64,000 bases of DNA, from positions 1 to 64,000 of the forward strand of contig NZ_PPHF01000129.1 in the NCBI RefSeq assembly GCF_002904335.1. The letters are read 5' to 3'. The notes under the pieces were generated by a model. The model ran no database searches. It saw nothing but the letters and a program-made list of their open reading frames with translations, and had not been told where the DNA came from. This document shows positions 1 through 8,360 of the stretch, one piece after another. Origin of the DNA: Amycolatopsis sp. CA-126428. GTDB lineage: Bacteria; Actinomycetota; Actinomycetes; Mycobacteriales; Pseudonocardiaceae. Every line of letters starts with the position of its first letter. Positions within the stretch are counted from its first letter, which is position 1. Position numbers and translations under genes: made by a program.

Positions 1-2
1 CC

Positions 3-47
3 ACCGGCCAACCCATCACCCGATCCCTGACCGCCTACGACCACTGA
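3..47 (+). CDS. possible C-terminal tail of an upstream gene (partial)
   Basis: A 14-codon open frame enters from the left edge and ends at TGA 45-47, reading TGQPITRSLTAYDH. Composition and frame are compatible with the end of a protein, but the piece is too short to identify. It could equally be chance. Confidence 0.2.
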   Translation, partial: TGQPITRSLTAYDH

Positions 48-305
48 CCGAGTTACGCATTACTCGTCTAGGACCAGGTCAGGTCCGAGAGGCACCACCG
101 TCTCACCCGGCCGGCATGTCAGCTCGCTCGTCCTCGATGGTCCGGTGCAGCACGGCGTCTTCACCTCGCCGATCCACCCGTCGCTGGCTCACCCTGGCGC
201 TCGCTCTCGGAGCCGCGGCCGCCGGCTGGGAACGGGCGCTGCGCGTGCGCTACCGCCGGCTGCTCGACGGCGGGGCCACTGAGCGCCAGGCGTATCGTCG
301 GAAGC

Positions 306-653
306 GTGGAGAAGCGCGTCGCGACGGAGTTGATCGAGGGGGCCCGCGCCGAGACCGAGCGGCTGGTCACGGCGTTGGCGCGGCAACACGACGACATCGT
401 CGCGGCGTCGCAGTTCGACAGCGGCGACGACGAACACGACCCCGAAGGCGCCACCATTGCCTTCGAGCGGGCACAGGTCCAGGCCTTGCTGCGGCAGGCG
501 CAGGACGACCTGGCGGCGCTCGGGCAGGCCGCCGAACGGCTGGAAGCCGGTGTCTACGAAGTCTGTGAACGCTGTGGTGGTCCGATCGCGGAGGACCGGC
601 TGGTCGCCCTGCCGGCCACGCGGATCTGCATCACCTGCGCGAACCGGAGGTGA
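306..653 (+). CDS. TraR/DksA-type zinc-finger protein
   Basis: A 115-aa protein starting at GTG 306. Residues 1-80 are rich in Glu, Ala, Arg and Gln and look like the helical coiled-coil arm of the TraR/DksA family. The C-terminus carries a four-cysteine zinc finger (CERCGG followed by CITC). The family binds the secondary channel of RNA polymerase or related targets; small actinobacterial members are mostly uncharacterised. The gene is monocistronic, is followed by a stem-loop at 665-699, and is orientated away from the convergent ATP-grasp gene. It probably belongs to the chromosomal background left of the biosynthetic region. Alternative forward frames here (116-568) lack any family signature. 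Confidence 0.8.
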   Translation: MEKRVATELIEGARAETERLVTALARQHDDIVAASQFDSGDDEHDPEGATIAFERAQVQALLRQAQDDLAALGQAAERLEAGVYEVCERCGGPIAEDRLVALPATRICITCANRR

Positions 654-664
654 CGATCCCGATG

Positions 665-699
665 TCCGGATTGGCCGCGCGGTGAACCGCGCGACCGGA
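665..699 (+). terminator. stem-loop terminator after the DksA-like gene
   Basis: CGCGCGG (676-682), loop TGAA, CCGCGCG (687-693), with outer TCCGG/CCGGA arms at 665-669 and 695-699. It lies 12 bp after the stop codon. There is no U-tract, as is common in actinomycetes. Confidence 0.6.
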
Positions 700-839
700 A
701 TGGTAGCTACGAAGGAGACCGCTGTGTCCATCGAGCTGAACCGGCACGACTGAGGATCGCTCGCCACCATCCACGGCACAGCCGCCAGAGGCCACGGTTG
801 GCAAGCTACTGGACGTCGTCAACGCAAGGTCACACGACA

Positions 840-2120
840 CTAGTAAGACACGGTCAACTGCGCGCGGGCGGCTTCAGCGCGTGCCGACGCCTCGGCGGGC
901 GTGTCGGCCACCGCGATGACGTGGCCGATGCGGTGGTGGCTGTTGCTCGGCCACTTCGTGCTGTCACCGGGGCCGACTCGCAACACCACCTCGGTCACGC
1001 CCGCCACCCGGTAGGCGTCCTCCACGCCGCAGACCCTGCTGACCACGCCTTCGCGTGCGGTGAGGAACCGGATCGCGGCCGCACGGGTGGTGGTCGGAGT
1101 CAGGTGCGGCGCGGCGCCCGCGTGCATGGCCACGTACTGCTCGAGCAGCCCCACACCGGTTGCGTGCCGGACCAGGGTCGGGATGTTGTCACCGGAGGTG
1201 CGCGGGTTGATCTCGATCAGCACCGGACCGTCCTCGGTGAGCTTCAGCTCGGTGTGGGCGGCGCCGAAGTCGAACCCGATGGCGTCCAGTGCGGCCACCG
1301 CGACCGCCGCGGCCGGTTCGGTGACCGGCGCGGGCAGCGCGGACGGGAAGGTGTGGCCGGTCTCGACGAACCACGGCACCTGGCCGACCGACTTCTCGGT
1401 GACTCCCAGCACGGAGTGCTTGCCCCGGTAGGTCACGGTTTCCACGCTGACCTCGGGACCGAAAACGCACTGCTCGATCAGGCCGCCCGGCACGTGCGCC
1501 TGCCCGCGCGAGTTGCGGTCCGACGACGCCAGCGCCCTGATCCGTGCGGCCACCTCCTGCTCGGTCCGGCACAGCGAGACGCCGACGCTCGCTGACTCGT
1601 CGGTCGGCTTGACCACGCACGGCAGCCCGGTCCGGGCCAGTACCGCGGCCGTCGAAGTCTCATCGCCGGCGAACCCGAACGCGGGCACCGGCAGTCCAGC
1701 GGCGACGCAGGCGCGCCTGCTGTCGAGCTTGTTGCGCGCCAAGCGGGCCGCCGAGGGCGACAGGCCGGGCAGTCCCAGCCGCGAGGCGACCTCGGTGGCG
1801 ACCGGCACGTAGTATTCGCCGACGGTCAGCACGCCGACCAGCTCGTCCCGGTAGTCCAGCAGCCGCTTTTGCACCAGGTCCGGGTCGATCGTGCTGGGGC
1901 ACTCGACGATCTCGTCCGCGCACTCGGCGATGACTTTCGCCGCCGCCGCGTCCCTGGTGTACGTGCTGATGTCCGCCGTGACGAACAGCGTGCGCCAGCC
2001 GCACCGGTGAGCGAACCGCAGGGCCCGCATGCCGGTTCCGGTCAGGTTGCTCTCCACGAACGCGAGGCTGCCCCGGACTTCGCCGCCGACCACGTCGTGA
2101 CCGTCGATTTCTTCAGTCAT
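840..2120 (-). CDS. ATP-grasp ligase (carboxylate-amine ligase)
   Basis: A 426-aa protein, last gene of the leftward operon. The ATP-grasp fold is visible: a pre-ATP domain, then KLDSRRACVAAGLPVP (about 130-145), the nucleotide-binding strand GLPCVVKPTDESASVGVS, the EVSVETV strand, and the metal-binding LIEINPRTSGDN. Family members activate a carboxylate as acyl phosphate and couple it to an amine, typically making a dipeptide or amino-acid amide. The gene starts 9 bp after the MFS stop, behind a GAAGGGG ribosome site. Together with the second ATP-grasp gene at 12-13.3 kb and the FemAB-like protein, it suggests non-NRPS amide bond formation. The substrate cannot be read from the sequence. Confidence 0.85.
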   Translation of the reverse strand: MTEEIDGHDVVGGEVRGSLAFVESNLTGTGMRALRFAHRCGWRTLFVTADISTYTRDAAAAKVIAECADEIVECPSTIDPDLVQKRLLDYRDELVGVLTVGEYYVPVATEVASRLGLPGLSPSAARLARNKLDSRRACVAAGLPVPAFGFAGDETSTAAVLARTGLPCVVKPTDESASVGVSLCRTEQEVAARIRALASSDRNSRGQAHVPGGLIEQCVFGPEVSVETVTYRGKHSVLGVTEKSVGQVPWFVETGHTFPSALPAPVTEPAAAVAVAALDAIGFDFGAAHTELKLTEDGPVLIEINPRTSGDNIPTLVRHATGVGLLEQYVAMHAGAAPHLTPTTTRAAAIRFLTAREGVVSRVCGVEDAYRVAGVTEVVLRVGPGDSTKWPSNSHHRIGHVIAVADTPAEASARAEAARAQLTVSY

Positions 2121-2129
2121 GCCGCCCCT

Positions 2130-3395
2130 TCATCGCTTTCCCACCAATGACTCGGTCTGCTCGCGTAGCTCCGGGTCCGCCGTCAGCAGAGACCTCAGCC
2201 GCACCGCGAAGACCGCCCAGCCGGCCACCAGCGCGGCCACCGCGATCCACAACGTCGGTTCGAGCCCCAGCCACTCGCCCAGGCCGCCGCCGACCAGCGC
2301 GCCGACCCAGATCGTGCCGAACGCGACGAACCGGAACGTCGCGGTCACCCTGCCGAGCAGGTCCCGCGGGGTGATCAGCTGGCGCATCGACACGCTGAAC
2401 ACGTTGAACATCGCGAGGCCGAAGCCGTACAGCACGAACGACAGCCCGGCGACCGCCACCGGCGCGCGCACCGCCGACGCCAGCGGGATCAACGCGGGTG
2501 CGGCGCTTGCCGTGAGCATCCCGACGACCAGGACGCGGCGCATCCCGGCCGCCCGGGCGAACCTGCGGGTGCATCCGGAGCCGAACACCGCACCGGCCGC
2601 ACCGACGCCCATGCTCACGCCGAACTCGGCCGGTGACAGGTTCAGGGTGCGCACGGCGAACACGACGTAGACCGTGACGACGGCCTGCTCGAACAGGTTG
2701 AACCAGGCCGCTTCCAACGCCAGCAACCGCAGCACGGGCGTCCTGACGAGGAACCGGGCGCCGACCGCGGTGTTCCGCACCAGCCGCCCTCGGGTGCCCT
2801 CGAGCCGGATGAAGTTCTCCGGCGTCCCGATCCGGAACACCGCGGCGCCACCGGTCAGGAACAGCACCCCGGCCAGGGCGACCGACCAGCTGCCTCCCAG
2901 CACGCCGATCAGCAGACCGCCGAGGCCCGGTGCGGCGACCTGGGTGAGCGAGCTGACCACCTCGAGCCTGCTGTTGGCCGCCACGAGGTGGCCGGACCCG
3001 ACCAGCGTCGGCACGTACACCGGGTACGTGACGTCCGCCAGCGCGGTGAGCGCCCCCACCGCGAATGCGCTCGCGATGAGCAGCCGGACGCCCGAGCCGT
3101 CGCCCGCGAACGCCAGCACCGGCACGGCCAGCAGGAGCGCCACGCCCCGCGCGATGTGCGCCACCAGCAGGTTCGGCCGCCGCGCGTGGTTGTCCAGCCA
3201 GGCGCCCGCGAGCAGCGTGAAGAGGAACAGCGGCACGGTCTGGGCCGCGTTGACCAAGCCGACCTGCGCTGGTGTCGCGTCGAACGACACCACGGCCAGC
3301 AACGGCAGCACGATCGCCGTGCTCTTCGCCGCGGTCTGGGTGATCGCGTGGCTGAGCCAGATCTTGGCGAACGCCGGTGGCAGGCCCGCCGTCAT
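2130..3395 (-). CDS. MFS transporter
   Basis: A 421-aa polytopic membrane protein. It has about 12 hydrophobic segments and a Major Facilitator loop after TM2 (AGAWLDNHARRP). It resembles the MFS_3 / enterobactin-exporter-like group often found beside biosynthetic genes. ATG 3395 overlaps the stop of the FemAB-like gene (ATGA), so the two are translationally coupled; a longer frame start at 3452 is unnecessary. The likely role is export of the end product or self-resistance. The direction of transport is inferred from context. Confidence 0.85.
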   Translation of the reverse strand: MTAGLPPAFAKIWLSHAITQTAAKSTAIVLPLLAVVSFDATPAQVGLVNAAQTVPLFLFTLLAGAWLDNHARRPNLLVAHIARGVALLLAVPVLAFAGDGSGVRLLIASAFAVGALTALADVTYPVYVPTLVGSGHLVAANSRLEVVSSLTQVAAPGLGGLLIGVLGGSWSVALAGVLFLTGGAAVFRIGTPENFIRLEGTRGRLVRNTAVGARFLVRTPVLRLLALEAAWFNLFEQAVVTVYVVFAVRTLNLSPAEFGVSMGVGAAGAVFGSGCTRRFARAAGMRRVLVVGMLTASAAPALIPLASAVRAPVAVAGLSFVLYGFGLAMFNVFSVSMRQLITPRDLLGRVTATFRFVAFGTIWVGALVGGGLGEWLGLEPTLWIAVAALVAGWAVFAVRLRSLLTADPELREQTESLVGKR

Positions 3396-4555
3396 GACAG
3401 CTCCGCCGCGGGAGTGACGCCGAAGTCGTCGCACTCCGCGGCCGGCTGCCAAGCCCTACGCGCGGCCGAGGACGATCCGACGATCTTCCGGGTCTGCTCG
3501 GCGTTCGCTGCCCGGAGCGCGTCGTCCTGGCCGGCGAGCACGCTGTCCGGCGACAGGTCGAGCATCCACAGTGGACGAAGCACGGCGCCGCGCATCGCCT
3601 TCGCCTCACTCGCCTCGACGCCGGCGTGGATCCAGCGCGCACCCGCCGCGGCGGCGATCCGCACCGGCAAGTAGTAGACCAGGTTGAAGTACTCCGCGGC
3701 GTTGCGCAGCCGGTCGTAGTCGAAGCCCGCCGACCGCAGGAAAAGCGTGTCGCCCCACAGGTAGTAGAGGCAGTAGCCGAGCGGTGGCTCGCCGGGTGGG
3801 GCGCACAGCAGCACGCGGGCCGCCGGGCCCAGCCGCTCGGCCTGCCTGCGCAGGAACGCCTGGCGTCCGGTGGGATCACCGGAGTGCCCGTACCGTGCCT
3901 CGGTGTTGGTCAGCAGCCGTCCGGCGACGTCGGTCCAGTCGGCCAGCGGGTGCTCCGTGACCTCGTAGCCCGCTTTGGCGAACTTGCGGACCTCCCGGCG
4001 TACCAGCTCCGCTCGGCTGCGGCTGGGCAGCGACGCGAGCCACGTGTCCCAGTCGCCATCAGGCACCGGGAGCCACGCGTCCGGGCGCAGCAGTACGGGC
4101 ATGGCGCGCACACCCGCCGAGCGCAGCGCCACCACGGACGCGGTGTCGAGGAACATGGCCACCCTCGGTGCGCCGACGGCGACGCCGGCGAGCTCGGCGA
4201 GTCCGGCGAGCACCGCCTCGGCCGCCGCCACCGGGTCGGTGCCCGGCGCGGTCAGCAGATGCGTCTGGTAACCGCGGCGCGGGCCCGCCAGCACCCCGGA
4301 CGACGCCGGCGCGGCGAGCCCGCGCGCGGTCAGCTCGTCGTGCCAGCGGTAGAACGGGTTCGGTTCGTCGGCGACGACGGTGACCGGCAGCGCGGCGAGC
4401 TCTCCGCCCGACGTGCGGCCGTGCACCGCGCCCGTTGTCGCCCCGTCCTGCGCGAGCAGGCCGAGCCACTGGTGCGACGAGTACAGCCGGTTCGCCGAGA
4501 TGCCCTCCCAGTCCGCTGTGGACAGCCCGCCCAGTGCGTCGTCGAACGCGGTCAT
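3392..4555 (-). CDS. FemAB/BioF2-like GNAT-fold acyl- or aminoacyltransferase
   Basis: A 387-aa protein. The C-terminal half carries the Acetyltransf_6 (BioF2-like) GNAT pattern: SRAELVRREVRKFAKAGYEV, then LGYCLYYLWGDTLFLRSAGF and an AAEYFNLVYYLPVRIAAAAG helix. The N-terminal half (SSHQWLGLL, FYRWHD) is a degenerate GNAT lobe, as in FemABX proteins. FemAB relatives transfer amino acids from aminoacyl-tRNA to an amine; others use acyl-CoA. ATGA overlaps link it to the hydroxylase upstream and the MFS gene downstream. In this operon it is a candidate third amide-forming enzyme. The donor is unknown. Confidence 0.7.
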   Translation of the reverse strand: MTAFDDALGGLSTADWEGISANRLYSSHQWLGLLAQDGATTGAVHGRTSGGELAALPVTVVADEPNPFYRWHDELTARGLAAPASSGVLAGPRRGYQTHLLTAPGTDPVAAAEAVLAGLAELAGVAVGAPRVAMFLDTASVVALRSAGVRAMPVLLRPDAWLPVPDGDWDTWLASLPSRSRAELVRREVRKFAKAGYEVTEHPLADWTDVAGRLLTNTEARYGHSGDPTGRQAFLRRQAERLGPAARVLLCAPPGEPPLGYCLYYLWGDTLFLRSAGFDYDRLRNAAEYFNLVYYLPVRIAAAAGARWIHAGVEASEAKAMRGAVLRPLWMLDLSPDSVLAGQDDALRAANAEQTRKIVGSSSAARRAWQPAAECDDFGVTPAAELS

Positions 4556-5547
4556 CCCTCCACCGGCACGGCCAGTTCCCGCACTGAGGCGCCCTGCCTG
4601 GTCCGCAGCACCACGCCGGTGCCGCCCGGCAAGAGGTGGATCGTGCGTTCCTCCGTCCACCCCGCGAACCGGAACTCCCCGTCCCCGACGTGGGTCAGCG
4701 CGAACCGCGGTGACCCGTCGACGGCGAGCACGAGCCGGCCGTCCCGCACCTCGATCGCACCGCGCACCCTCGGCTGGGGAAGCAGGAATTCCCCGTCCGC
4801 CTCCTCCCAGTCCGTGAAGGCGACGGGGACGTCGAACGCGCAGCGGTAGGGCTCGAGGTCCGCCAACGGGACCTCCGGCCTGATGAACAGCACGTCGTCG
4901 CCGGACAGCTGGTCCAGGAACGACTGCGGGAACAGCTTCAGCAGCTCCGGCGTGAGGAAGCTGTCGATGATCATGTGCACGCGGACCCGGTCGCCGTCGT
5001 TGGTGACCTGGTGCCACCGGGAGAAGTCGCCGAACCAGAACGAACCCGGCTGCCACCGGTGCACGACGCCGTCGATCATCAGTGAAGCACCGGGATTGGT
5101 GATGATCGGCACGTGCAGTCGAACGTTCGCCCACGGCAGGCCGATCTTGGTTTCGAAATGCACCTTGCTCCGCGCGCCGGCGCCGAGCGCGAGCAGCCGG
5201 ACCGTGCGCAACGGCGCGGGCACCGACCTGATCACCTCGGCCAGATAGGGCGCCTGCTCGAGCCACGGGGTGTCGGCGAAGTCGTCGAGCCCGGCACCGC
5301 CGGGATCGGTGCGCTCCACGCTGCCGGTCGGGCTGCGCAACGGCAGCGCGCGCCAGTCGAACGCCGCCCACCGGCCGGGCCCGGTGGTGGTGAAGTTGCG
5401 CTGCAGCGCCCACTGCGTGCGGTTGAGCTCGTCCACGTCGGCGCTCAGCCGGTCCGGGTCGAAAACCGGCAGCAGCCGGGCGGCGGAAGGATGACCGAAA
5501 CTCACCGGTTCGAGCACCTGCCGGTACGCCAAGGACTGGGTCTCCAT
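4552..5547 (-). CDS. aspartyl/asparaginyl beta-hydroxylase-like Fe(II) oxygenase
   Basis: A 331-aa protein. The Asp_Arg_Hydrox core lies at about 120-195: SKVHFETK, VRLHVPIITNP, MIDGVVHRW, WFGDFSRWHQVTNDGDRVR and VHMIID. The conserved histidines and the RVHMIID strand fit a double-stranded beta-helix 2-oxoglutarate/Fe(II) hydroxylase. A C-terminal 110-residue extension is of unknown role. The start is well set by AAAGGAGGTG five bases before ATG 5547; that Shine-Dalgarno lies inside the last codons of the 26-aa ORF. Relatives hydroxylate Asp/Asn or related amino acids at the beta carbon. The substrate may be free, carrier-bound or in a small peptide; this is not resolvable here. Confidence 0.82.
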   Translation of the reverse strand: METQSLAYRQVLEPVSFGHPSAARLLPVFDPDRLSADVDELNRTQWALQRNFTTTGPGRWAAFDWRALPLRSPTGSVERTDPGGAGLDDFADTPWLEQAPYLAEVIRSVPAPLRTVRLLALGAGARSKVHFETKIGLPWANVRLHVPIITNPGASLMIDGVVHRWQPGSFWFGDFSRWHQVTNDGDRVRVHMIIDSFLTPELLKLFPQSFLDQLSGDDVLFIRPEVPLADLEPYRCAFDVPVAFTDWEEADGEFLLPQPRVRGAIEVRDGRLVLAVDGSPRFALTHVGDGEFRFAGWTEERTIHLLPGGTGVVLRTRQGASVRELAVPVEG

Positions 5548-5548
5548 C

Positions 5549-5629
5549 TCACACCTCCTTTCCGGCAGACTCAGATCCTTTGTGGACAGCGCGGCTCAGC
5601 CGGCTGTCAACGAACGCCACGTGCGACAT
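5549..5629 (-). CDS. 26-aa small ORF coupled to the hydroxylase gene
   Basis: ATG 5629 lies 12 bases after a GGAAGAAGGG ribosome site and opens a 26-codon frame beginning MSHVAFVDSRLSRAVHK and ending GKEV. Its TGA lies one base before the hydroxylase ATG. It sits inside the operon, 27 bp after the stop of the 79-aa ORF, and contains one Asp and four Ser. It could be a leader ORF that couples translation, or a ribosomal peptide substrate for the neighbouring oxygenase and ligases. No family is recognised. Confidence 0.4.
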   Translation of the reverse strand: MSHVAFVDSRLSRAVHKGSESAGKEV

Positions 5630-5656
5630 CGGTTTCCCTTCTTCCCGTTGTGCTGA

Positions 5657-5896
5657 TCAGATGGTTCGCCAGTCCCGCATACACCCCCCGCCGCACCCGC
5701 GATCGCCGTCAGGCGGCTGCCCACCATGGACGGCAGCAGCAGCACCAGCCCGGCCGACCGACGTGAGACCGACGAGCACGCCCGCCACCGCGCCCACCGT
5801 GTACACCGCGGCGCGGTTGGGCCTGAGGACCCGGCCCGCCACGGCGTGCTGCGGCCGCAGCGACCACAGCGTCTCGTTCACGAAGGCTCGGGTCAC
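5657..5896 (-). CDS. small hypothetical protein with one membrane segment
   Basis: A 79-aa frame whose GTG start overlaps the TGA of the sbnA-cysC-like gene (GTGA at 5896-5893), the same coupling used throughout this operon. It has one hydrophobic stretch (AAVYTVGAVAGVLVGLTSVG, about 29-48), then a Gly-rich tail with two cysteines (GCGGGC) before MRDWRTI. It might be a small membrane protein or the remnant of a larger membrane gene. Function is unknown. Support is positional only. Confidence 0.45.
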   Translation of the reverse strand: MTRAFVNETLWSLRPQHAVAGRVLRPNRAAVYTVGAVAGVLVGLTSVGRAGAAAAVHGGQPPDGDRGCGGGCMRDWRTI

Positions 5897-7521
5897 AGCA
5901 GACCCCAGTTCTTCATTTCCGCCAGCAGGCGGGCGGCGGACCCCTCGATGCTCTCCTCGTGCGTGTAGAGCCTCAGGTCGGGGTTGCGCGGCACCTCGTA
6001 GGGGTCGTCGACACCGGTCAGCCCGCTGATCTCGCCGTTGCACTGTTTGGCGTACAGCCCCTTCGTGTCGCGCGCGGAGCAGACCTCGACGGGCGTGGCG
6101 ACGTGCACCTCGCGGTACGAGGTGCCCGCACTGAGGTGCTGTTCCCTGATCGCGGCCCGGGCGTCGGCGTACGGGGCGATCACCGGCACGAGCACCTTGA
6201 CCCCGTTGCGCGCCAGCAGCTGGGCGACCCAGCCCACGCGGTCGACGTTGATGTCCCTGTCCTCGCGGGAGAAACCCAGCCCGTTGGACAGCTTGGCCCG
6301 GAACTCGTCGCCGTCGAGCACCTCGACGCGGTGCCCGGCGGCCCGCAGCCCGGCCGCGACCATGCGCGCGACGGTTGTCTTGCCGGCGCTCGGCAGGCCG
6401 GTCAGCCACACCGTCGCGCCGTGTTCCCCGGCAGGCACCTGGCCTTCCATCACCAGCTGCGAGTGACGGTCGCCGTGCGGTGGTCCGGCATCAGTGCTCA
6501 TCTTCGTTTCCCCAGCGGGTAGTGGCCGTGCGGTCATACGAACGTCTTCTGCAGCTCTTGGCGCGGCGCTCGAGCCGGGGAGGCAGCCGGGGAACCGTTC
6601 CTCGACCCATGACCGGTCGTAGAGCGTGTCGAGGTAGCGGTCACCGAGGTCCGGCGAGATCGCCACCGCGGTCACGTCTTCCGGCAGGTCCTTCAGGTAG
6701 CGCTCGGCGGCGCTGAGCACCGTCCCCGTGGAAGCGCCGAACAGGAACCCGCGTCCGGCCAAGCGGTGACACATCTGCACGGCCCCGCGTTCGTCCTGGA
6801 CGACCACGTCGTCGACCACCGACTCGTCGACGAGTTCGGGCCTTCGGCTGGTACCGATACCCGGCAGGAACCGAGGACTGGGCGCACCGCCGAAGGTGAC
6901 CGACCCGGCGCTGTCCACGGCGACGACCTTCGCCTTGTGCGCAACGTCCTTCAGATAGCGGGCGCACCCCATCAGCGTCCCGGCCGTGCCCGCGCCGATG
7001 AACACGTAGTCCACCGACGGGAACTGCCGGATCAACGCCGGAGCGGTGTGCCGGTAGTGGGCCCGCCAGTTCTCGTCGTTCGCGTACTGGTTCAGCCAGA
7101 CATGGCCCGGGTTGTTCTCACACAGCTCCTGGACAGTGCGGATGCGGCTGCCGAGGTACCCGCCCCCCTCGTCGAGCTGCGTGACCACGACGACCTCACC
7201 ACCCATGCTCTCCACCAGCCGCCGGACGCCGGGGTTCGCCCGCGGATCGATCACGCAGACGAACCGGTAGCCACGGCTTGCGGTGAGCATCGCGAGTGCG
7301 ATGCCCAGGTTGCCCGACGACGACTCCACGATCACGGAGTCCGGCGTGATGACGCCCGCGCGCTCCGCCGCGTCCACCATGGACCGAGCCGCCTTCAGCT
7401 TCACCGATCCGGCGAAGTTGAAGTTCTCACACTTGAGGTAGAGCTCGCGGTCGAAGAACGGCCGCAGGTCGACGTAGACGTCATCGACGACGAGGTCCTC
7501 GGCCGCAGTGACGATGGGCAC
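5893..7521 (-). CDS. SbnA-like PLP synthase fused to APS kinase (CysC)
   Basis: A 542-aa continuous frame. Residues 1-335 are a cysteine-synthase-fold PLP enzyme: the Schiff-base lysine is in FAGSVKLKAA, phosphate and substrate loops are ESSSGNLGIAL and GAGTAGTLMG, and it most resembles SbnA, which joins O-phosphoserine and glutamate on the way to 2,3-diaminopropionate. Residues about 341-542 are a complete APS kinase: P-loop GLPSAGKTT, DGDEFR, SREDRDINVDRVG, RDTKGLYAK and TGVDDPYE, making PAPS from APS. No stop separates the parts. An internal ATG at 6501 with a purine-rich upstream sequence could also give free CysC. The next genes are a sulfotransferase upstream and a GTGA-overlapped small ORF downstream. 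The start is GTG 7521 behind GGGGAG. Confidence 0.85.
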   Translation of the reverse strand: MPIVTAAEDLVVDDVYVDLRPFFDRELYLKCENFNFAGSVKLKAARSMVDAAERAGVITPDSVIVESSSGNLGIALAMLTASRGYRFVCVIDPRANPGVRRLVESMGGEVVVVTQLDEGGGYLGSRIRTVQELCENNPGHVWLNQYANDENWRAHYRHTAPALIRQFPSVDYVFIGAGTAGTLMGCARYLKDVAHKAKVVAVDSAGSVTFGGAPSPRFLPGIGTSRRPELVDESVVDDVVVQDERGAVQMCHRLAGRGFLFGASTGTVLSAAERYLKDLPEDVTAVAISPDLGDRYLDTLYDRSWVEERFPGCLPGSSAAPRAAEDVRMTARPLPAGETKMSTDAGPPHGDRHSQLVMEGQVPAGEHGATVWLTGLPSAGKTTVARMVAAGLRAAGHRVEVLDGDEFRAKLSNGLGFSREDRDINVDRVGWVAQLLARNGVKVLVPVIAPYADARAAIREQHLSAGTSYREVHVATPVEVCSARDTKGLYAKQCNGEISGLTGVDDPYEVPRNPDLRLYTHEESIEGSAARLLAEMKNWGLL

Positions 7522-7557
7522 GACATTCTCCCCATATCCCCAGATTCGGTCGCCGGG

Positions 7558-8343
7558 TCAGGTGCGGGCGACCTCGGCGCGGGCGGGCACGAACTGCTGC
7601 ACCCGGCGCAGGCGCTCGTACTGCTCCAGCGCCCAGCGCACGTGGTCACGCAGGCCGCCCCTCTCCGGGAAGTCGTCGACCGGCACCGGCACCTCGACCG
7701 GCAACTCGAGGCCCTTGCTGTTCAGCACCCTGGTGAAGAAGTGGTCGACGCCCCCGACGCGGTAGTTGCTCAACCCCAGCCGGGGTTGGGGATCCCAGCT
7801 CAGCTGCGACTCGTCGAACTCGAACCCCCACGCGGTGAACATCCGCTCGAAGATCGGTGCGGGTGTGAGCCGGAAGTCGTAGCTGTCCAGCACGAGATGC
7901 GGGACGTTGCCGGCCCGGCAGTAGTCGATCTGCTCGACGAGCGCCTGCCAGCCGGTCTCCGCCAGCGGAAAATCCGGAGGCTGGGCCTGCATCTCCCGGA
8001 CCCGGCGGCGGGAAGTGATCGTCAGCCGCGGGTCGCGCAGCACGAACACCACGGGATGCCCGGTCCGCGTGAGCAACTGCGGCAGATGCTCGCCCAGCTG
8101 AAAGCTGATCTCCTTGACCAGCAGGCCGTTTCCGGTCTTGGCGCCCACCACACCGGCGAGGTCGATGGGGTTCTCCATCGCCGCGACCGCTTCGGTGGTG
8201 TCGAGTCCCTTGAAGTAGGTCGACTCGTACGGCTCGTGCGAGTAGTAGCGCACGCCGGGGTTGTTCCAGATGACCCGCGACAGCGCGGTCGACGCGCTGC
8301 GGGGCGGACCGACCACCAGGTAAGTGTGTTCCGGACCAGCCAC
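7558..8343 (-). CDS. PAPS-dependent sulfotransferase-like protein
   Basis: A 261-aa protein. The N-terminal 5'-phosphosulfate loop reads YLVVGPPRSASTALSR, the KEISFQ strand follows, and the 3'-phosphate-binding element is VFVLRDPRLTITSR. The length fits the sulfotransferase superfamily. Start choice: GTG 8343 has GAAGGAG seven bases upstream; the alternative ATG 8364 forms an ATGA overlap with the FAD gene and adds seven residues. It lies directly upstream of the SbnA-APS kinase fusion, which would supply PAPS. Transfer could be to O or N. In sulfazecin-type monobactam pathways a diaminopropionate-derived unit is N-sulfonated; any parallel here is inference. Confidence 0.8.
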   Translation of the reverse strand: MAGPEHTYLVVGPPRSASTALSRVIWNNPGVRYYSHEPYESTYFKGLDTTEAVAAMENPIDLAGVVGAKTGNGLLVKEISFQLGEHLPQLLTRTGHPVVFVLRDPRLTITSRRRVREMQAQPPDFPLAETGWQALVEQIDYCRAGNVPHLVLDSYDFRLTPAPIFERMFTAWGFEFDESQLSWDPQPRLGLSNYRVGGVDHFFTRVLNSKGLELPVEVPVPVDDFPERGGLRDHVRWALEQYERLRRVQQFVPARAEVART

Positions 8344-8360
8344 GGGTGACTCCTTCAATT

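Noticed and set aside
161..779. minus-strand frames opposite the DksA-like gene
   Set aside because: They have no family match and contradict the zinc-finger gene on the plus strand.
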